A stretch of 64,000 nt of DNA from Paraburkholderia kururiensis JCM 10599 = LMG 19447 (GCF_003986935.1 NZ_RJZE01000020.1:62001-126000), one strand, 5' to 3'; numbered from the stretch's first letter, positions 34,787 through 45,335 are shown. A program made the numbers and translations. The notes: generated from the letters alone by a model not told the origin.

Positions 34787-35366
34787 GATCGCTCACCGTG
34801 AAAGTGAAGCGCTTCCAGTCGGAAGCGAGATTCCAGTCGCGGTTGTTCACCGCGTCGATCTGAAACGGCTTGGGCATCAACGCAATATCGAGCTGCATGC
34901 GCACGGACGCGTTGTAGGTCTCGTCCGCGTGGACCTGATTGCGGTCGATCACGTGCCACGACGTAACGTGCTTGATCACCGCAAGCGCCTCCTTCAGCGA
35001 CGAAAAACCGAGTTGCAGGCCGCCGCTCGACACGCGGTATTCGCGCGTGAGCGGCTGAAACGACAGGCGGATGCTCTGCGAGACGCTCACCGGCTGCTCG
35101 TCGAACCAGTACCAGCGCGGCCGGCTCAGCTCGAAATCGGTTGTGAAGTAGAGCGGAATGCCCTTGTTGACGGCATCTTCGAGGCTGCTGTTGAGCTCGA
35201 AATCGAAACGCGCGTCGAGGCTCCAGCCGTTGTTGTCCGCCTGAAGCGACGCACGCTGGACGGCGATCTGATCGGCGCGCGCGGGCCCGGCTGCGGTCAG
35301 GCAGACGGTCAGCGTGATCCACAGCACGACCGCGAGCCGGAGCGGAAAGAAGCGTTTGATGGTCAC
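34776..35366 (-). CDS. DUF4390 domain protein, exported
   Basis: The protein has 196 residues with a GTG start inside the rsmB stop. A signal peptide (RLAVVLWITLTVCLTAAGPA) precedes the DUF4390 domain (LQADNNGWSLDARFDFELNS, GIPLYFTTDFELSRPRWYWF). The function is unknown; it is regularly found between rsmB and ntrY in betaproteobacteria, suggesting an accessory role for the envelope sensor. It overlaps the kinase start by 11 bases. Confidence 0.85.
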   Translation of the reverse strand: MTIKRFFPLRLAVVLWITLTVCLTAAGPARADQIAVQRASLQADNNGWSLDARFDFELNSSLEDAVNKGIPLYFTTDFELSRPRWYWFDEQPVSVSQSIRLSFQPLTREYRVSSGGLQLGFSSLKEALAVIKHVTSWHVIDRNQVHADETYNASVRMQLDIALMPKPFQIDAVNNRDWNLASDWKRFTFTVSDRAK

Positions 35367-36892
35367 CGTTTCTGAAAGCGCGCGTAGAAGAATCCGTCGT
35401 GATTCGCGTTGTGCTCTGAAACCGCGGCGGCGCGGCTGGCCTCTGCGGCGGCGCCGGAACCGCCCCGCGCCTCTGCGGACGCGCGATGAGCGGTGGGCAG
35501 CAGCTGCCCGGGCGCGTCCAATCGTACCGCATCCTGGTGGAAGCTTTCAAACCAGCGTGCCTGCAGCTCGCCCTCCTCGGGAAAGATCGAGCAGGTGACG
35601 TAGAGCAGCTCGCCGCCCGTTTTCACGAGCGGCCACAGCGCTTGCAAAATGCGGCGTTGTTCGGCGACGAGGGCCTCGATGTCCGAGGCGCGGCGCAGCC
35701 ACCGAATGTCGGGATGCCGCCGCACGATGCCCGAAGCGGAGCACGGCACGTCGGCGAGAATGCGATCGAACGGCTGGCCGTCGTGCCATTGCGACGGCTC
35801 GCCGGCATCGCCCACGCGAATGTCGGCATCGAGCCCCAGGCGTTGCAGGTTTTCCGCGATACGGGGCGCGCGGGCAGGGTCACTTTCGAGCGCAACGAGG
35901 TCGATGTCAGCGAGTTCCAGCAGATGACCGGTCTTGCCGCCAGGCGCCGCACAGGCATCGAGCACGCGCATGCCGTCGCGCACGTCGAGCGAACGCGCGG
36001 CCAGTTGGGCGCCGGCATCCTGCACGGAGACGACGCCGCTCGCAAAGCCGGGAATGCGATCGACTGGCGTAGGCACGGCGAGCGTCACCGCCTGCTCGCC
36101 GGATTGCGTCGCGTCGATGTGCTGCTCGCGCAGCAGGGCCAGATAATCCGCCACGTTCGAGCGGCGTGCGTTCACGCGCAACGTGAGCGGGCCGTGGTCA
36201 TTGCCGGCCGCGAGAATGTCTTGCCACGCGTCGGGCCACGCGCGGCGCGTGGCATCGATCCACCATTGCGGATAGTTCCAGCGTGCGACTTCGTCCTGAC
36301 GCACCTGCGCGAGCAGCGTGTCGCGCTCACGCAGGAACCCGCGCAGCACGGCATTCACGAGCCCCTTCGCAAAGTTGACTTCGCGGCGCGCGCCGACTGC
36401 ATTCACGGCCTGGTCTACGACGGTGAAGGTGGCGTACGAAGGCGGCTCGTTTTCGTCGCAGAGCAGCGCCAGCGCGCACGCCAGCATGTTCGTGACGTGT
36501 GCGGGCGGCGCCTTGTGGACGCGCAACGCGATCACGCGATCGACTGTCGCGAGGCACCGCATGGTGCGATAGGCGATGTCTTGCGTCGCGCCGCGCGCGA
36601 GGCCGACTGCGGAAGCGGGAAGCGATCCGGATACGGCGGCAAGCGCGGCAGGAAGTGCCGCGCCGCCACGTACTGCGGTCACGGCCTGGGCGGCGCAGTC
36701 GAGTGCGAAACCCAACGAATCGGGAGCGAGGTGCAGAGCGGACAGACGCGGCTCGCGATGTTGCGGGGACCGACCGGATTGCGGCGCGTGCGCGCGGCGT
36801 GCCGGATGGCCCTGGCCCGATTGCGTGGGTCTTGAAGGACGCGAACGCGCCTTGTGATCAGCGGGGGGACGCCGGGAAGGTTTGGATGTCAT
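35363..36892 (-). CDS. rsmB: 16S rRNA m5C967 methyltransferase RsmB
   Basis: The protein has 509 residues. After an Arg/Pro-rich leader of about 60 residues comes a NusB-like RNA-binding domain, then the NOL1/NOP2/Sun methyltransferase fold. SAM binding is at VLDACAAPGGKTGHLLEL, and two Cys loops (DVPCSASGIVRRHPDIRW and YVTCSIFPEEGE) hold the catalytic cysteines. The order rsmB-DUF4390-ntrY-ntrX downstream of fmt/htpX is conserved. Confidence 0.94.
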   Translation of the reverse strand: MTSKPSRRPPADHKARSRPSRPTQSGQGHPARRAHAPQSGRSPQHREPRLSALHLAPDSLGFALDCAAQAVTAVRGGAALPAALAAVSGSLPASAVGLARGATQDIAYRTMRCLATVDRVIALRVHKAPPAHVTNMLACALALLCDENEPPSYATFTVVDQAVNAVGARREVNFAKGLVNAVLRGFLRERDTLLAQVRQDEVARWNYPQWWIDATRRAWPDAWQDILAAGNDHGPLTLRVNARRSNVADYLALLREQHIDATQSGEQAVTLAVPTPVDRIPGFASGVVSVQDAGAQLAARSLDVRDGMRVLDACAAPGGKTGHLLELADIDLVALESDPARAPRIAENLQRLGLDADIRVGDAGEPSQWHDGQPFDRILADVPCSASGIVRRHPDIRWLRRASDIEALVAEQRRILQALWPLVKTGGELLYVTCSIFPEEGELQARWFESFHQDAVRLDAPGQLLPTAHRASAEARGGSGAAAEASRAAAVSEHNANHDGFFYARFQKR

Positions 36893-37037
36893 GAAAAACG
36901 AGGGCGGCCACGCAGTGCACGGTGTGCAAACGGTGCATTGTAACGTGACGCGCCACTCGTTCTTTGTTGAGGCGGCCGGCGTGAGTGGGAAGCGCCCGGC
37001 GCGCGATAACGGGCGCCGTCAGGGGCGCCCTTGCCGG

Positions 37038-37895
37038 TTAGTCGAAGCGGCCCGTTCGCGCCATCTCCATAAGGCGCGCGATGCGCTCTTCGGTGGAGGG
37101 GTGCGTCGAGAAGAGGTTCGCGATACCACCGGCGTGCAGCGGATTCACGATCATCATTTGCGCCGTGGCCGGATGCTCTTCGGCTGCGGCAAACGGAACG
37201 CCGCTCGCATAGCGATGAATCTTGTCGAGCGCAACAGCCAGCGCCTGCGGATCGCCCGAAATCTGCGCGCCGCCGCGGTCGGCCTCGAACTCACGGGCGC
37301 GAGAAATGGCCATCTGGATAAGGCCGGCCGCAATCGGTGCAAGCAATGCAACGGCGATACCCGCGATAGGGTTTGCCGGCCGACCGTTCTCGTCACGGCC
37401 ACCGAAGAACATCGCGAAATTCGCGAGCGCGGAGATGGCGCCCGCCATCGTGGCCGAAATCGTGGAGATCAGGATGTCGCGGTGCTTCACGTGAGCAAGT
37501 TCGTGCGCCATCACTCCCCGCATTTCACGTTCGGAGAGCACTCGCAGAATGCCCGTGGTCGCCGCGACCGCAGCGTGCTCGGGATTGCGGCCGGTGGCGA
37601 ACGCGTTCGGTGCAGCTTCGTCGATCAGGTACACGCGGGGCATGGGCAGGCCGGCGCGCGTGGCGAGGTCGCGCACCATCCGGTAGAACTGCGGCGCCGT
37701 GGTCTCATCGACTTCCTGCGCGTTGTACATGCGCAGAACCATCTTGTCGGAGAACCAGTACGAAAAGAAGTTCATGCCAAGCGCGACCAGAAGCGCCAGC
37801 ATCATGCCGCGCTGGCCCCCGATCATGCCGCCGATCACGATGAAAAGGGCCGTGATCGCGGCCATCAACATCGCGGTTTTGACCCAATTGAACAT
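37038..37895 (-). CDS. htpX: Membrane zinc protease HtpX
   Basis: The protein has 285 residues. This M48 protease of membrane quality control has two N-terminal helices (about 5-45), the zinc motif HELAH (131-135) and the third ligand in AREFEADRGG. The ATG at 37895 (MFNWVKTAMLMAA) has AAGGAG upstream; a start 16 codons earlier would add an atypical N-terminus and lacks such a site. Confidence 0.95.
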   Translation of the reverse strand: MFNWVKTAMLMAAITALFIVIGGMIGGQRGMMLALLVALGMNFFSYWFSDKMVLRMYNAQEVDETTAPQFYRMVRDLATRAGLPMPRVYLIDEAAPNAFATGRNPEHAAVAATTGILRVLSEREMRGVMAHELAHVKHRDILISTISATMAGAISALANFAMFFGGRDENGRPANPIAGIAVALLAPIAAGLIQMAISRAREFEADRGGAQISGDPQALAVALDKIHRYASGVPFAAAEEHPATAQMMIVNPLHAGGIANLFSTHPSTEERIARLMEMARTGRFD

Positions 37896-38017
37896 GTGCG
37901 CTGCTCCTTGCCCGTAGAAGTTCATCACCTCCCGCAGGTCCATAACGCAGGCCCCATGGCGGGAAAGCGGCTTATTGTAAGCGAACTGTTAGATATGGTC
38001 GGACGCGGAAAATTCAA

Positions 38018-38668
38018 TCAGCGTGTGGCGGTGGCAAGCCGGATGCCGAGGCCGACGAAAGCGGTGCCTACGCCGCGGTCCAGCCACCGCTTGAGGGCGG
38101 GCTTGCCGGAGAACCGTTGCGTGACGCTGCCGGCAATCCACGCAACGAAACTGTTCCAGATCGTGCTCATCACCACGAACACGACGCCGAGTGTCAAAAA
38201 CGCCACCACCTTTTGGTCGCTGCCCGGCACGACGAACTGCGGGAAGAACGACACGAAAAAGAGCACGACCTTGGGATTCAGCACATTCGTCCAGAACCCT
38301 TGCAGAAAAAGCTGCCGCAGCGGACGAGCCGTTGCGAGCCCCTGAGAGACGGGATTCGCGGCGTCTGCGGCGGGCTTCTCCGGCTTCGTGAAAATGAGCC
38401 GCACGCCGAGATAGACCAGATAGAGCGCGCCGACGAACTTGATTACCGTGAACGCGGTGGCCGACGCGGCAAGCAGGGCGGTAAGCCCAAATGCGCACGC
38501 GAGCGAATGCACGCAGCAACCGGCCGAAATGCCGAGCGCCGACATAAGCCCGGCACGGCGGCCCTGAGCCACGCTACGTCCCACGATGTACGCGGTGTCG
38601 GGCCCAGGTGTCACGTTGAGCAGGAAGACCGCGACGACGAAAAAACCGAAATGAGTGATGCCGGACAT
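38018..38668 (-). CDS. LysE/RhtB-family amino-acid exporter
   Basis: The protein has 216 residues and about six membrane helices. The family signature NVTPGPDTAYIVGRSVAQGR is near the N-terminus and FWTNVLNPKVVLFFVSFFPQ in the middle. The exported substrate is unknown. The ATG at 38668 (MSGITHFGFF) fits the family; 13 more codons are open upstream. Confidence 0.88.
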   Translation of the reverse strand: MSGITHFGFFVVAVFLLNVTPGPDTAYIVGRSVAQGRRAGLMSALGISAGCCVHSLACAFGLTALLAASATAFTVIKFVGALYLVYLGVRLIFTKPEKPAADAANPVSQGLATARPLRQLFLQGFWTNVLNPKVVLFFVSFFPQFVVPGSDQKVVAFLTLGVVFVVMSTIWNSFVAWIAGSVTQRFSGKPALKRWLDRGVGTAFVGLGIRLATATR

Positions 38669-38806
38669 GGAGAACCTCGAAGTCTCTGGGAGACCCGTTA
38701 AACACAACGCACTGGAGCGGAAATTTTAGCGCCGACCGCGCCGGCCACGCGACCTGACCGTTCGGCTGATGGCGCGCCGCGTCACGCGCGTCTATCGTTC
38801 CAGCAA

Positions 38807-39817
38807 TCAGGCCTTGGAGGCCGGATGTGCCGCAGGCTCCGGCAGGGCGAAACGCTGCCCCGGGGCAAGGGGCGAGCCCGCGAGGAACTCACGCACGGAA
38901 AGCCGTTTGCCGCCGGGTTTCTGCAACTGCGTGAGGCGCAAAGCGCCTTCCCCGCACGCCACGATAACGCCGTCAGGCGACACGTCGACGATCTGGCCCG
39001 GTTGCGCATCGCCTCGCGCAAAAGCGTCGACCGGTTCGGCCGCCCAGATCTTCACTGGGGTGTCGTTAAGCGTGCCGGCACCGCCTGGAAACGGATCGAA
39101 GGCCCGCACCTGGCGCGCGAGCGCCGCCGCGGGACGCCGCCAGTCGAGCACCGCCTCGTGCTTGCCGATTTTCTCGGCGTAGGTGGCGCCCTCGGCCGGT
39201 TGAGGTGTTGTGGGCAGGCGGCCGTCTCGCTCCAGGTCCGCAAGCGCATCGACGATCAACTGCGCGCCCGTTTGCGCGAGGCGGTCGTGCAAGGTCGCCG
39301 TGGTATCGGCGGGGGCAATCGGCGTACGGGCCTCGCGAATCATGGCGCCCGTGTCGAGGCCGGCGTCCATCTGCATCAGCGTGATGCCGGTTTCAGCGTC
39401 GCCGGCCTCGATCGCGCGATGGATAGGCGCGGCGCCCCGCCAGCGCGGCAACAGCGATGCATGGATGTTGATGCAACCATGCGGCGCGATATCGAGCACT
39501 TCCTGCGGCAGCAGCAAGCCGTAGGCGGCCACCACCATCACATCGTGCGGCGTGGCGCGCAGCAGATCGATGGCGGCGGCGGCTTCGGCCGGAAACTTGC
39601 CGTTACGGCGCAGCGACGGCGGCTGTGCGACGGCCAGACCGTGTTCGGTCGCGTAACGCTTGACCGGGCTCGCCTGCAACTTCATGCCTCGCCCGGCCGG
39701 CCGGTCCGGCTGGGTCAGGACGAGCGGCACCGTAAAACCGGCCTGGTGGATGGCGGCGAGTGCCGCCGCAGCAAACTCCGGCGTACCAGCAAAAACGACG
39801 CGTAAGGAATGACTCAT
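38807..39817 (-). CDS. fmt: Methionyl-tRNA formyltransferase
   Basis: The protein has 336 residues. It formylates initiator Met-tRNA. The catalytic and folate-binding block INIHASLLPRWRGAAPIHRA is intact, the N-terminus VVFAGTPEFAAAALAAIHQA is typical, and a C-terminal tRNA-binding OB-fold follows. It lies 70 bases downstream of def. Confidence 0.96.
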   Translation of the reverse strand: MSHSLRVVFAGTPEFAAAALAAIHQAGFTVPLVLTQPDRPAGRGMKLQASPVKRYATEHGLAVAQPPSLRRNGKFPAEAAAAIDLLRATPHDVMVVAAYGLLLPQEVLDIAPHGCINIHASLLPRWRGAAPIHRAIEAGDAETGITLMQMDAGLDTGAMIREARTPIAPADTTATLHDRLAQTGAQLIVDALADLERDGRLPTTPQPAEGATYAEKIGKHEAVLDWRRPAAALARQVRAFDPFPGGAGTLNDTPVKIWAAEPVDAFARGDAQPGQIVDVSPDGVIVACGEGALRLTQLQKPGGKRLSVREFLAGSPLAPGQRFALPEPAAHPASKA

Positions 39818-39887
39818 GAGGCAAACGACCAGACGTGATGACGGCAGAAGTTGAAAGCAGCGGCGAGGTTGCGCCGCAAGCCGCGCG

Positions 39888-40391
39888 TCACATCGCGCGT
39901 TCGAGCTTCTTCATCTTGCTCTTGATGCGCGTCTGCTTGAGCGGCGAGAGGTACTCGACGAACACGCGGCCCATCAGGTGATCCATTTCGTGCTGGATGC
40001 ACACGGCAAGCAGCCCTTCGCAATCCAGTTCGAAAGGCTCGCCCTTTTCGTTGAGGGCGCGCACGCGCACCTTGTCGGCACGCTCCACGTTGTCGTAAAT
40101 GCCCGGCACCGAAAGGCAGCCCTCTTCGGAGAGCTTCTTCTCATTGCTGGACCACACGATCTCGGGATTGATGAAGGTGAGCAACTGGTCGTGCGTTTCG
40201 GAGACGTCGATCACGATCACACGCTCATGCACATCCACCTGCGTGGCGGCCAGCCCTACACCCGGGGCCTTGTACATCGTCTCGGCCATGTCGGCTACGA
40301 GCTTGCGGATACGGTTGTCGACCTCTGCAACGGGCTTCGCGACCTTGTGCAGCCGCTTGTCGGGATAGTGAAGGATGTTCAGTAAAGCCAT
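39888..40391 (-). CDS. def: Peptide deformylase
   Basis: The protein has 167 residues. All three family motifs are present: GVGLAATQ (44-51), EGCLSVP (90-96) with the metal-ligand Cys, and HEMDH (134-138). The ATG at 40391 gives the classical MALLNILHYPDKRL. It is divergent from dprA across 276 bases. Confidence 0.97.
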   Translation of the reverse strand: MALLNILHYPDKRLHKVAKPVAEVDNRIRKLVADMAETMYKAPGVGLAATQVDVHERVIVIDVSETHDQLLTFINPEIVWSSNEKKLSEEGCLSVPGIYDNVERADKVRVRALNEKGEPFELDCEGLLAVCIQHEMDHLMGRVFVEYLSPLKQTRIKSKMKKLERAM

Positions 40392-40667
40392 GGCATCAAG
40401 AGGATTTTCGTGGCGCGCCGCGCGCCGAAAGAGCATCGGCCAGACTGGCCATACGGCCAGCTTGGCGACCGCACGGGCGACGCACACCATATAACGACTG
40501 GGTCCGCCAGATTCAATGCACGAATCACAGCAGACCAGTTCCCTGTGGCTGCCGCCGGGCACGCCGCAGGTCGTCTTTCATTTCGGATGATGAAAATTTT
40601 AGCATGGCCCGTCTCTGGCTGCTTTCGCCGGGAGGGCTATCTTGAACCGCTACGGGACTGACGCAAC

Positions 40668-41933
40668 GTGAACTCTATGCATTCGCTGCCTATGACCGAC
40701 GCCGAACTCATTGGCTGGCTGCGCCTGTCCTGCGCGCCGGGCGTGTCGCCCGCCGCACTGCGCAAGCTGCTCGAAACATTCGGCTTGCCGCAGGCCGTGC
40801 TGGCGCAGCCGTTCGCCGCGCTCGCAACCGCAACCGATACGCGCACGGCCCACGCCGTACTGTCCGCGCCCGGGCCTGAGTTCGCGGAGCAGGCCGCAGC
40901 TGCCCTTGCATGGCGCGAGCAGGCGGGCAATTGGATCCTGACATTGTGCGACCCTGCCTACCCGCCCATGTTGCTCACCATGCCTGATCCACCGCCACTG
41001 CTATATATAAAGGGGCGACTCGAGTCGCTGCATCGGAAGGCGGTGGCGGTCGTGGGAAGCCGAAGCGCGACGCCGCAAGGCACCGAAGACGCGGCGCGCT
41101 TCGCCCGCGCTTTTTCCGCGGCTGGCCTGACCGTCGTGTCCGGCCTCGCACTGGGTATCGACGGGGCCGCACATCGGGGCGCGCTAGCCGGTCCCGGCGG
41201 GACGGTTGCGGTGATCGGCACCGGCATCGATATCGTCTATCCGCCGTCGCATCGGGCGCTCGCCGCGCAGATCGGTGAGCAAGGCGCGATTGTCTCTGAG
41301 TGGCCGCTCGGCACGCCGGCGCGACCGTCCAACTTCCCTCAGCGTAATCGCCTGATTGCAGGGCTTTCCAGCGGCGTGCTGGTAGTCGAAGCCGCGATGC
41401 GCTCCGGTTCACTGATCACCGCACGCCTCGCCAACGAATTGGGGCGAGACGTTTTCGCGTTGCCCGGCTCCATCCATGCGCCGCTCTCGAAGGGCTGCCA
41501 CCGAATGCTGAAACAGGGTGCGATGCTGGTGGAGACAGCAGACGAGGTGCTGGAACAGCTTGGCGTGGCAACGGCGCCGCGCCCCCGGCCCGCATTCACC
41601 CAGGCAAACACGACGGCCACCCGTTCGAGCCGCACCAAAGGTGATCGCGCGAGCGCTCCCTCAGGCTCGGGCGAGGACGTGGGCAGCCGGCCGGCCGAAC
41701 GCGCGCCGCAACACAACGCCCGCCTCGATACGGCCCCATCCCCGGCTGCGCTAACGCCAGACGCGCAGCGGCTACTGGACGCACTCGGCCACGCACCGGC
41801 CACGCTTGAAATCCTCGCCGGGCGCACCGAAATGGAAGAAGCGGCACTGCAGCGGGCACTGCTGTACCTCGAACTGGCCGGCCGCATCACGGCCCTGCCC
41901 GGGGGCCGTTTCACCCGGGCGAGCCGCGACTGA
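40668..41933 (+). CDS. dprA: DNA-processing protein DprA
   Basis: The protein has 421 residues. DprA loads RecA on incoming single-stranded DNA in natural transformation. A SAM-like N-terminal domain, the Rossmann DNA-binding core (AVVGSRSATPQG, VSGLALGIDGAAHRGAL, PPSHRALAAQI, FPQRNRLIAGLS) and a C-terminal winged helix are present. A Pro/Ser/Arg-rich linker separates the last two. The start is uncertain: GTG 40668, or ATG 40677 or 40692. Confidence 0.94.
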   Translation: MNSMHSLPMTDAELIGWLRLSCAPGVSPAALRKLLETFGLPQAVLAQPFAALATATDTRTAHAVLSAPGPEFAEQAAAALAWREQAGNWILTLCDPAYPPMLLTMPDPPPLLYIKGRLESLHRKAVAVVGSRSATPQGTEDAARFARAFSAAGLTVVSGLALGIDGAAHRGALAGPGGTVAVIGTGIDIVYPPSHRALAAQIGEQGAIVSEWPLGTPARPSNFPQRNRLIAGLSSGVLVVEAAMRSGSLITARLANELGRDVFALPGSIHAPLSKGCHRMLKQGAMLVETADEVLEQLGVATAPRPRPAFTQANTTATRSSRTKGDRASAPSGSGEDVGSRPAERAPQHNARLDTAPSPAALTPDAQRLLDALGHAPATLEILAGRTEMEEAALQRALLYLELAGRITALPGGRFTRASRD

Positions 41934-42013
41934 GGCGGCGTCATGCTAAATTCGGCGGACCAGCCGGCTTGCTCCGGAGACCACCAGTACAAGAGAGATA
42001 GCGAGGAACCATC

Positions 42014-42391
42014 ATGCCCGCGCTGAACCTCGACACCGATTCCGAGCGAATCGCCGAGCGCGTAACCGATCCGAACACCTTGTTCGTTGCCTGCCTGTGC
42101 GCGGAATGGTGCGGCACCTGCCGCGAGTACCGCGCAGCGTTTGACCGACTCGCCGACGCCCACCCGGAAATCTGTTTCGCCTGGATCGACATCGAAACGC
42201 ATGCAGACCGCTTCGACGACCTCGATGTAGAAAACTTCCCTACGATCCTGATCGAAGATGCCAGCGCCACCCGTTTTTTCGGCACCGTGTTGCCGCAAGC
42301 GGCCATCGTGGAGCGCATGCTCGCCGACCTGACCGCGCTGCCGGGCGTGAAGGATGCGCCCAAGCTAAGGCCGGCTCTCACCATGGCGTGA
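42014..42391 (+). CDS. Thioredoxin family protein
   Basis: The protein has 125 residues, without a signal peptide, so cytoplasmic. The active site is WCGTC (Cys33, Cys36), with the cis-proline loop NFPTILI. The CGTC dipeptide differs from the CGPC of TrxA, suggesting a different redox potential. It lies 80 bases after dprA. Confidence 0.85.
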   Translation: MPALNLDTDSERIAERVTDPNTLFVACLCAEWCGTCREYRAAFDRLADAHPEICFAWIDIETHADRFDDLDVENFPTILIEDASATRFFGTVLPQAAIVERMLADLTALPGVKDAPKLRPALTMA

Positions 42392-42590
42392 GCCCGCATG
42401 GGGCCGTCCATGGCGGTCGGCGGCCCTGTCTGAAGCGCTGCGCAGGTCCGCCGCGCCGCGCTTGCCGGTACCTTGGCGCCCCATTATGATGAGGCGCTTT
42501 TTTGGGGCGTCGAAACCGCCGCTGGCGCAGCGTGTGCTATAAAGCGGTCGTTATGGGCGTCTGCCCGACTCTACCCACTTGCAACCAGTC

Positions 42591-45245
42591 ATGTCGAAAG
42601 CACTGATCATCGCCGAGAAGCCGTCCGTCGCGAACGACATCGCACGCGCTTTGGGCGGCTTCACCAAGCATGACGAATACTACGAAAGCGACGAATACGT
42701 GCTTTCGTCCGCTGTCGGCCATCTGCTCGAGATCGCTGCCCCCGAAGAGTACGAGGTCAAGCGCGGCAAATGGAGCTTCGCGCATCTGCCCGTCATCCCG
42801 CCCCACTTCGACCTGAATCCCATCGCGAAAAGCGAGTCGCGGCTCAAGGTGCTCACGAGGCTGATGAAGCGCAAGGACGTCGACCGCCTCATCAACGCAT
42901 GTGACGCGGGGCGCGAAGGCGAGCTGATCTTCCGTCTCATCGCGCAGCACGCAAAAGCGAAGCAGCCCGTCCAGCGGCTGTGGCTGCAATCGATGACGCC
43001 CGCCGCCATCCGCGAAGGCTTCGCCCATCTGCGCAGCGACGAAGACATGCAGCCGCTCGCGGATGCTGCCCGCTGCCGGTCGGAAGCCGACTGGCTGGTC
43101 GGGATCAACGGCACGCGCGCCATGACCGCGTTCAACAGCAAGGGCGGCGGCTTCTTCCTCACAACGGTGGGTCGCGTGCAGACGCCGACGCTTTCCATCG
43201 TCGTGGAGCGCGAAGAAAAGATTCGCCGCTTCGTGCCGCGCGACTACTGGGAAGTGCGCGCCGAGTTTGTGTGCGCCGCCGGTTTCTACGAGGGGCGCTG
43301 GTTCGACCCGAAGTTCAAGCGCGACGAGTTCGATCCGGAGAAGCGCGAATCGCGCCTGTGGAGCCTGCCCGCAGCGGAAACCATCGTCGCCGCGTGCCGC
43401 GGCCAGTTGGGCACGGTCACCGAGGAATCGAAGCCTTCAACGCAGCTGTCCCCCCTGCTCTTCGACTTGACCAGCCTGCAGCGCGAAGCGAACGGCCGCT
43501 TCGGCTTTTCAGCCAAGAACACGCTGGGCCTCGCCCAAGCGCTGTACGAAAAGCACAAGGTGCTCACCTATCCGCGTACCGACGCACGCGCGCTGCCGGA
43601 AGACTATATCGGCACCGTAAAGAGCACCCTGGAAATGCTCAAGGAGAGCAACAACTACCTGCCGCACGCGAAGCAGGTGCTCGACAAAGGCTGGGTGAAG
43701 CCGAACAAGCGCATCTTCGATAACTCGAAGATCAGCGACCACTTCGCCATCATCCCCACGCTGCAGGCGCCGAAGGCGCTGTCCGAGCCGGAACAGAAGC
43801 TCTACGACCTCGTCGTGAAGCGCTTCCTCGCCGTGTTCTTCCCCGCAGCTGAATACCGCGTGACGACGCGCATCACCGAAGTCGTCGGCCATCACTTCAA
43901 GACCGAAGGCAAGGTGCTGATCGAGCCGGGCTGGCTGCAGGTATACGGCCGGGACGCGGGCGGCGACGACGCCAACCTCGTACCCGTGCAGAAGGACGAG
44001 AAGGTCGAGACTGACAAGATCGCCGCCCATCAGCTCACCACCAAACCGCCCGCACGCTACAACGAAGCCACGCTGCTGTCGGCCATGGAAGGCGCGGGCA
44101 AACTCGTCGAAGACGACGAGTTGCGCGAGGCCATGGCCGCGAAGGGGCTCGGTACGCCGGCCACGCGCGCGGCCATTATCGAAGGTCTGCTCGGCGAGAA
44201 GTATCTGGTTCGGGAAGGGCGCGAACTGATTCCAACGGCCAAGGCGTTCCAGCTGATGACGCTGCTGCGCGGCCTCGGCGTCAAGGAGTTGACCGCGCCC
44301 GAACTCACCGGCGAATGGGAACACAAGCTCGCCCAGATGGAGCACGGCAACTTGCATCGCGACGCGTTCATGCAGGAAATTGCCCGCATGACGCAGACCA
44401 TCGTGAAGCGCGCGAAGGAGTACGACTCCGACACCATTCCCGGCGACTATGCGACGCTCGAAACGCCGTGCCCGAACTGTGGCGGGCAGGTGAAGGAAAA
44501 CTACCGGCGCTTCGCGTGCACGAAGTGCGAGTTCTCGATCTCGAAAATTCCGGGTGGCCGGCAATTCGAGATTCCGGAAGTCGAAGAACTCCTTCAGAAA
44601 AAGGAGATTGGTCCGCTCTCAGGGTTCCGCAGCAAGATGGGCCGGCCGTTCTCGGCCATCCTCAAGCTCTCGTTCGACGACGAAACAAAGAACTACAAGC
44701 TCGAGTTCGACTTTGGCCAGGATCAGGGTGGCGAGGACGGCGAGGCACCCGACTTCTCCGACCAGGAGCCCGTGGGCGCCTGCCCGAAATGCAAGGCGCG
44801 CGTGTTCGAGCACGGCATGAGCTATGTGTGCGAGAACTCGGTCGCCAATCCGAAGACCTGCGATTTCCGCTCGGGCAAGGTGATCCTGCAACAGGAAATC
44901 TCGCGCGATCAGATGGCGAAGCTGCTGACCGAAGGCCGAACGGATCTGCTGACCAGCTTCAAGTCGTCGCGCACGGGCCGCAACTTCAAGGCGTTCCTGG
45001 TGAAACAGAACGACGGCAAGATCGGCTTCGAGTTCGAGAAAAAGGAGCCTGCCGCTGGAAAGACTGCCGCCAAAACGGCCGCGAAAAAGACGGCGGCAAC
45101 AGTGGGCGCAGAGGCAGAAGGCGATGGCGACACGGTGACCGAAACCGTCGCCGTGACGCCGGCGCGCAAGACGGCCGCGGCGAAGACCGCGCCGGCACGC
45201 AAGGTGGCCGCGAAGAAGACAGTGGCGCGCAAGACCGGATCGTAA
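42591..45245 (+). CDS. topB: DNA topoisomerase III (type IA)
   Basis: The protein has 884 residues. The TOPRIM domain (LIIAEKPSVANDIA, CDAGREGELIFRL) and the catalytic tyrosine near 327 (VLTYPRTDARALPEDY) define a type IA topoisomerase. C-terminal zinc-ribbon modules (CPNCGG ... CTKCEF, and CPKCKARVF ... CENS) and topo-C repeats follow. The last about 80 residues are Lys/Ala-rich, like a histone-H1-type DNA-binding tail. The ATG at 42591 fits MSKALIIAEKPS. Confidence 0.95.
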   Translation: MSKALIIAEKPSVANDIARALGGFTKHDEYYESDEYVLSSAVGHLLEIAAPEEYEVKRGKWSFAHLPVIPPHFDLNPIAKSESRLKVLTRLMKRKDVDRLINACDAGREGELIFRLIAQHAKAKQPVQRLWLQSMTPAAIREGFAHLRSDEDMQPLADAARCRSEADWLVGINGTRAMTAFNSKGGGFFLTTVGRVQTPTLSIVVEREEKIRRFVPRDYWEVRAEFVCAAGFYEGRWFDPKFKRDEFDPEKRESRLWSLPAAETIVAACRGQLGTVTEESKPSTQLSPLLFDLTSLQREANGRFGFSAKNTLGLAQALYEKHKVLTYPRTDARALPEDYIGTVKSTLEMLKESNNYLPHAKQVLDKGWVKPNKRIFDNSKISDHFAIIPTLQAPKALSEPEQKLYDLVVKRFLAVFFPAAEYRVTTRITEVVGHHFKTEGKVLIEPGWLQVYGRDAGGDDANLVPVQKDEKVETDKIAAHQLTTKPPARYNEATLLSAMEGAGKLVEDDELREAMAAKGLGTPATRAAIIEGLLGEKYLVREGRELIPTAKAFQLMTLLRGLGVKELTAPELTGEWEHKLAQMEHGNLHRDAFMQEIARMTQTIVKRAKEYDSDTIPGDYATLETPCPNCGGQVKENYRRFACTKCEFSISKIPGGRQFEIPEVEELLQKKEIGPLSGFRSKMGRPFSAILKLSFDDETKNYKLEFDFGQDQGGEDGEAPDFSDQEPVGACPKCKARVFEHGMSYVCENSVANPKTCDFRSGKVILQQEISRDQMAKLLTEGRTDLLTSFKSSRTGRNFKAFLVKQNDGKIGFEFEKKEPAAGKTAAKTAAKKTAATVGAEAEGDGDTVTETVAVTPARKTAAAKTAPARKVAAKKTVARKTGS

Positions 45246-45335
45246 GTCACGGCACGCCTGCGAGCGCGCCGTGAAGTCCACGCCGCCGTCCCTCGCTTCT
45301 TCAAAGCCAGAACACCAGGACGTGTGAAGCAAAAG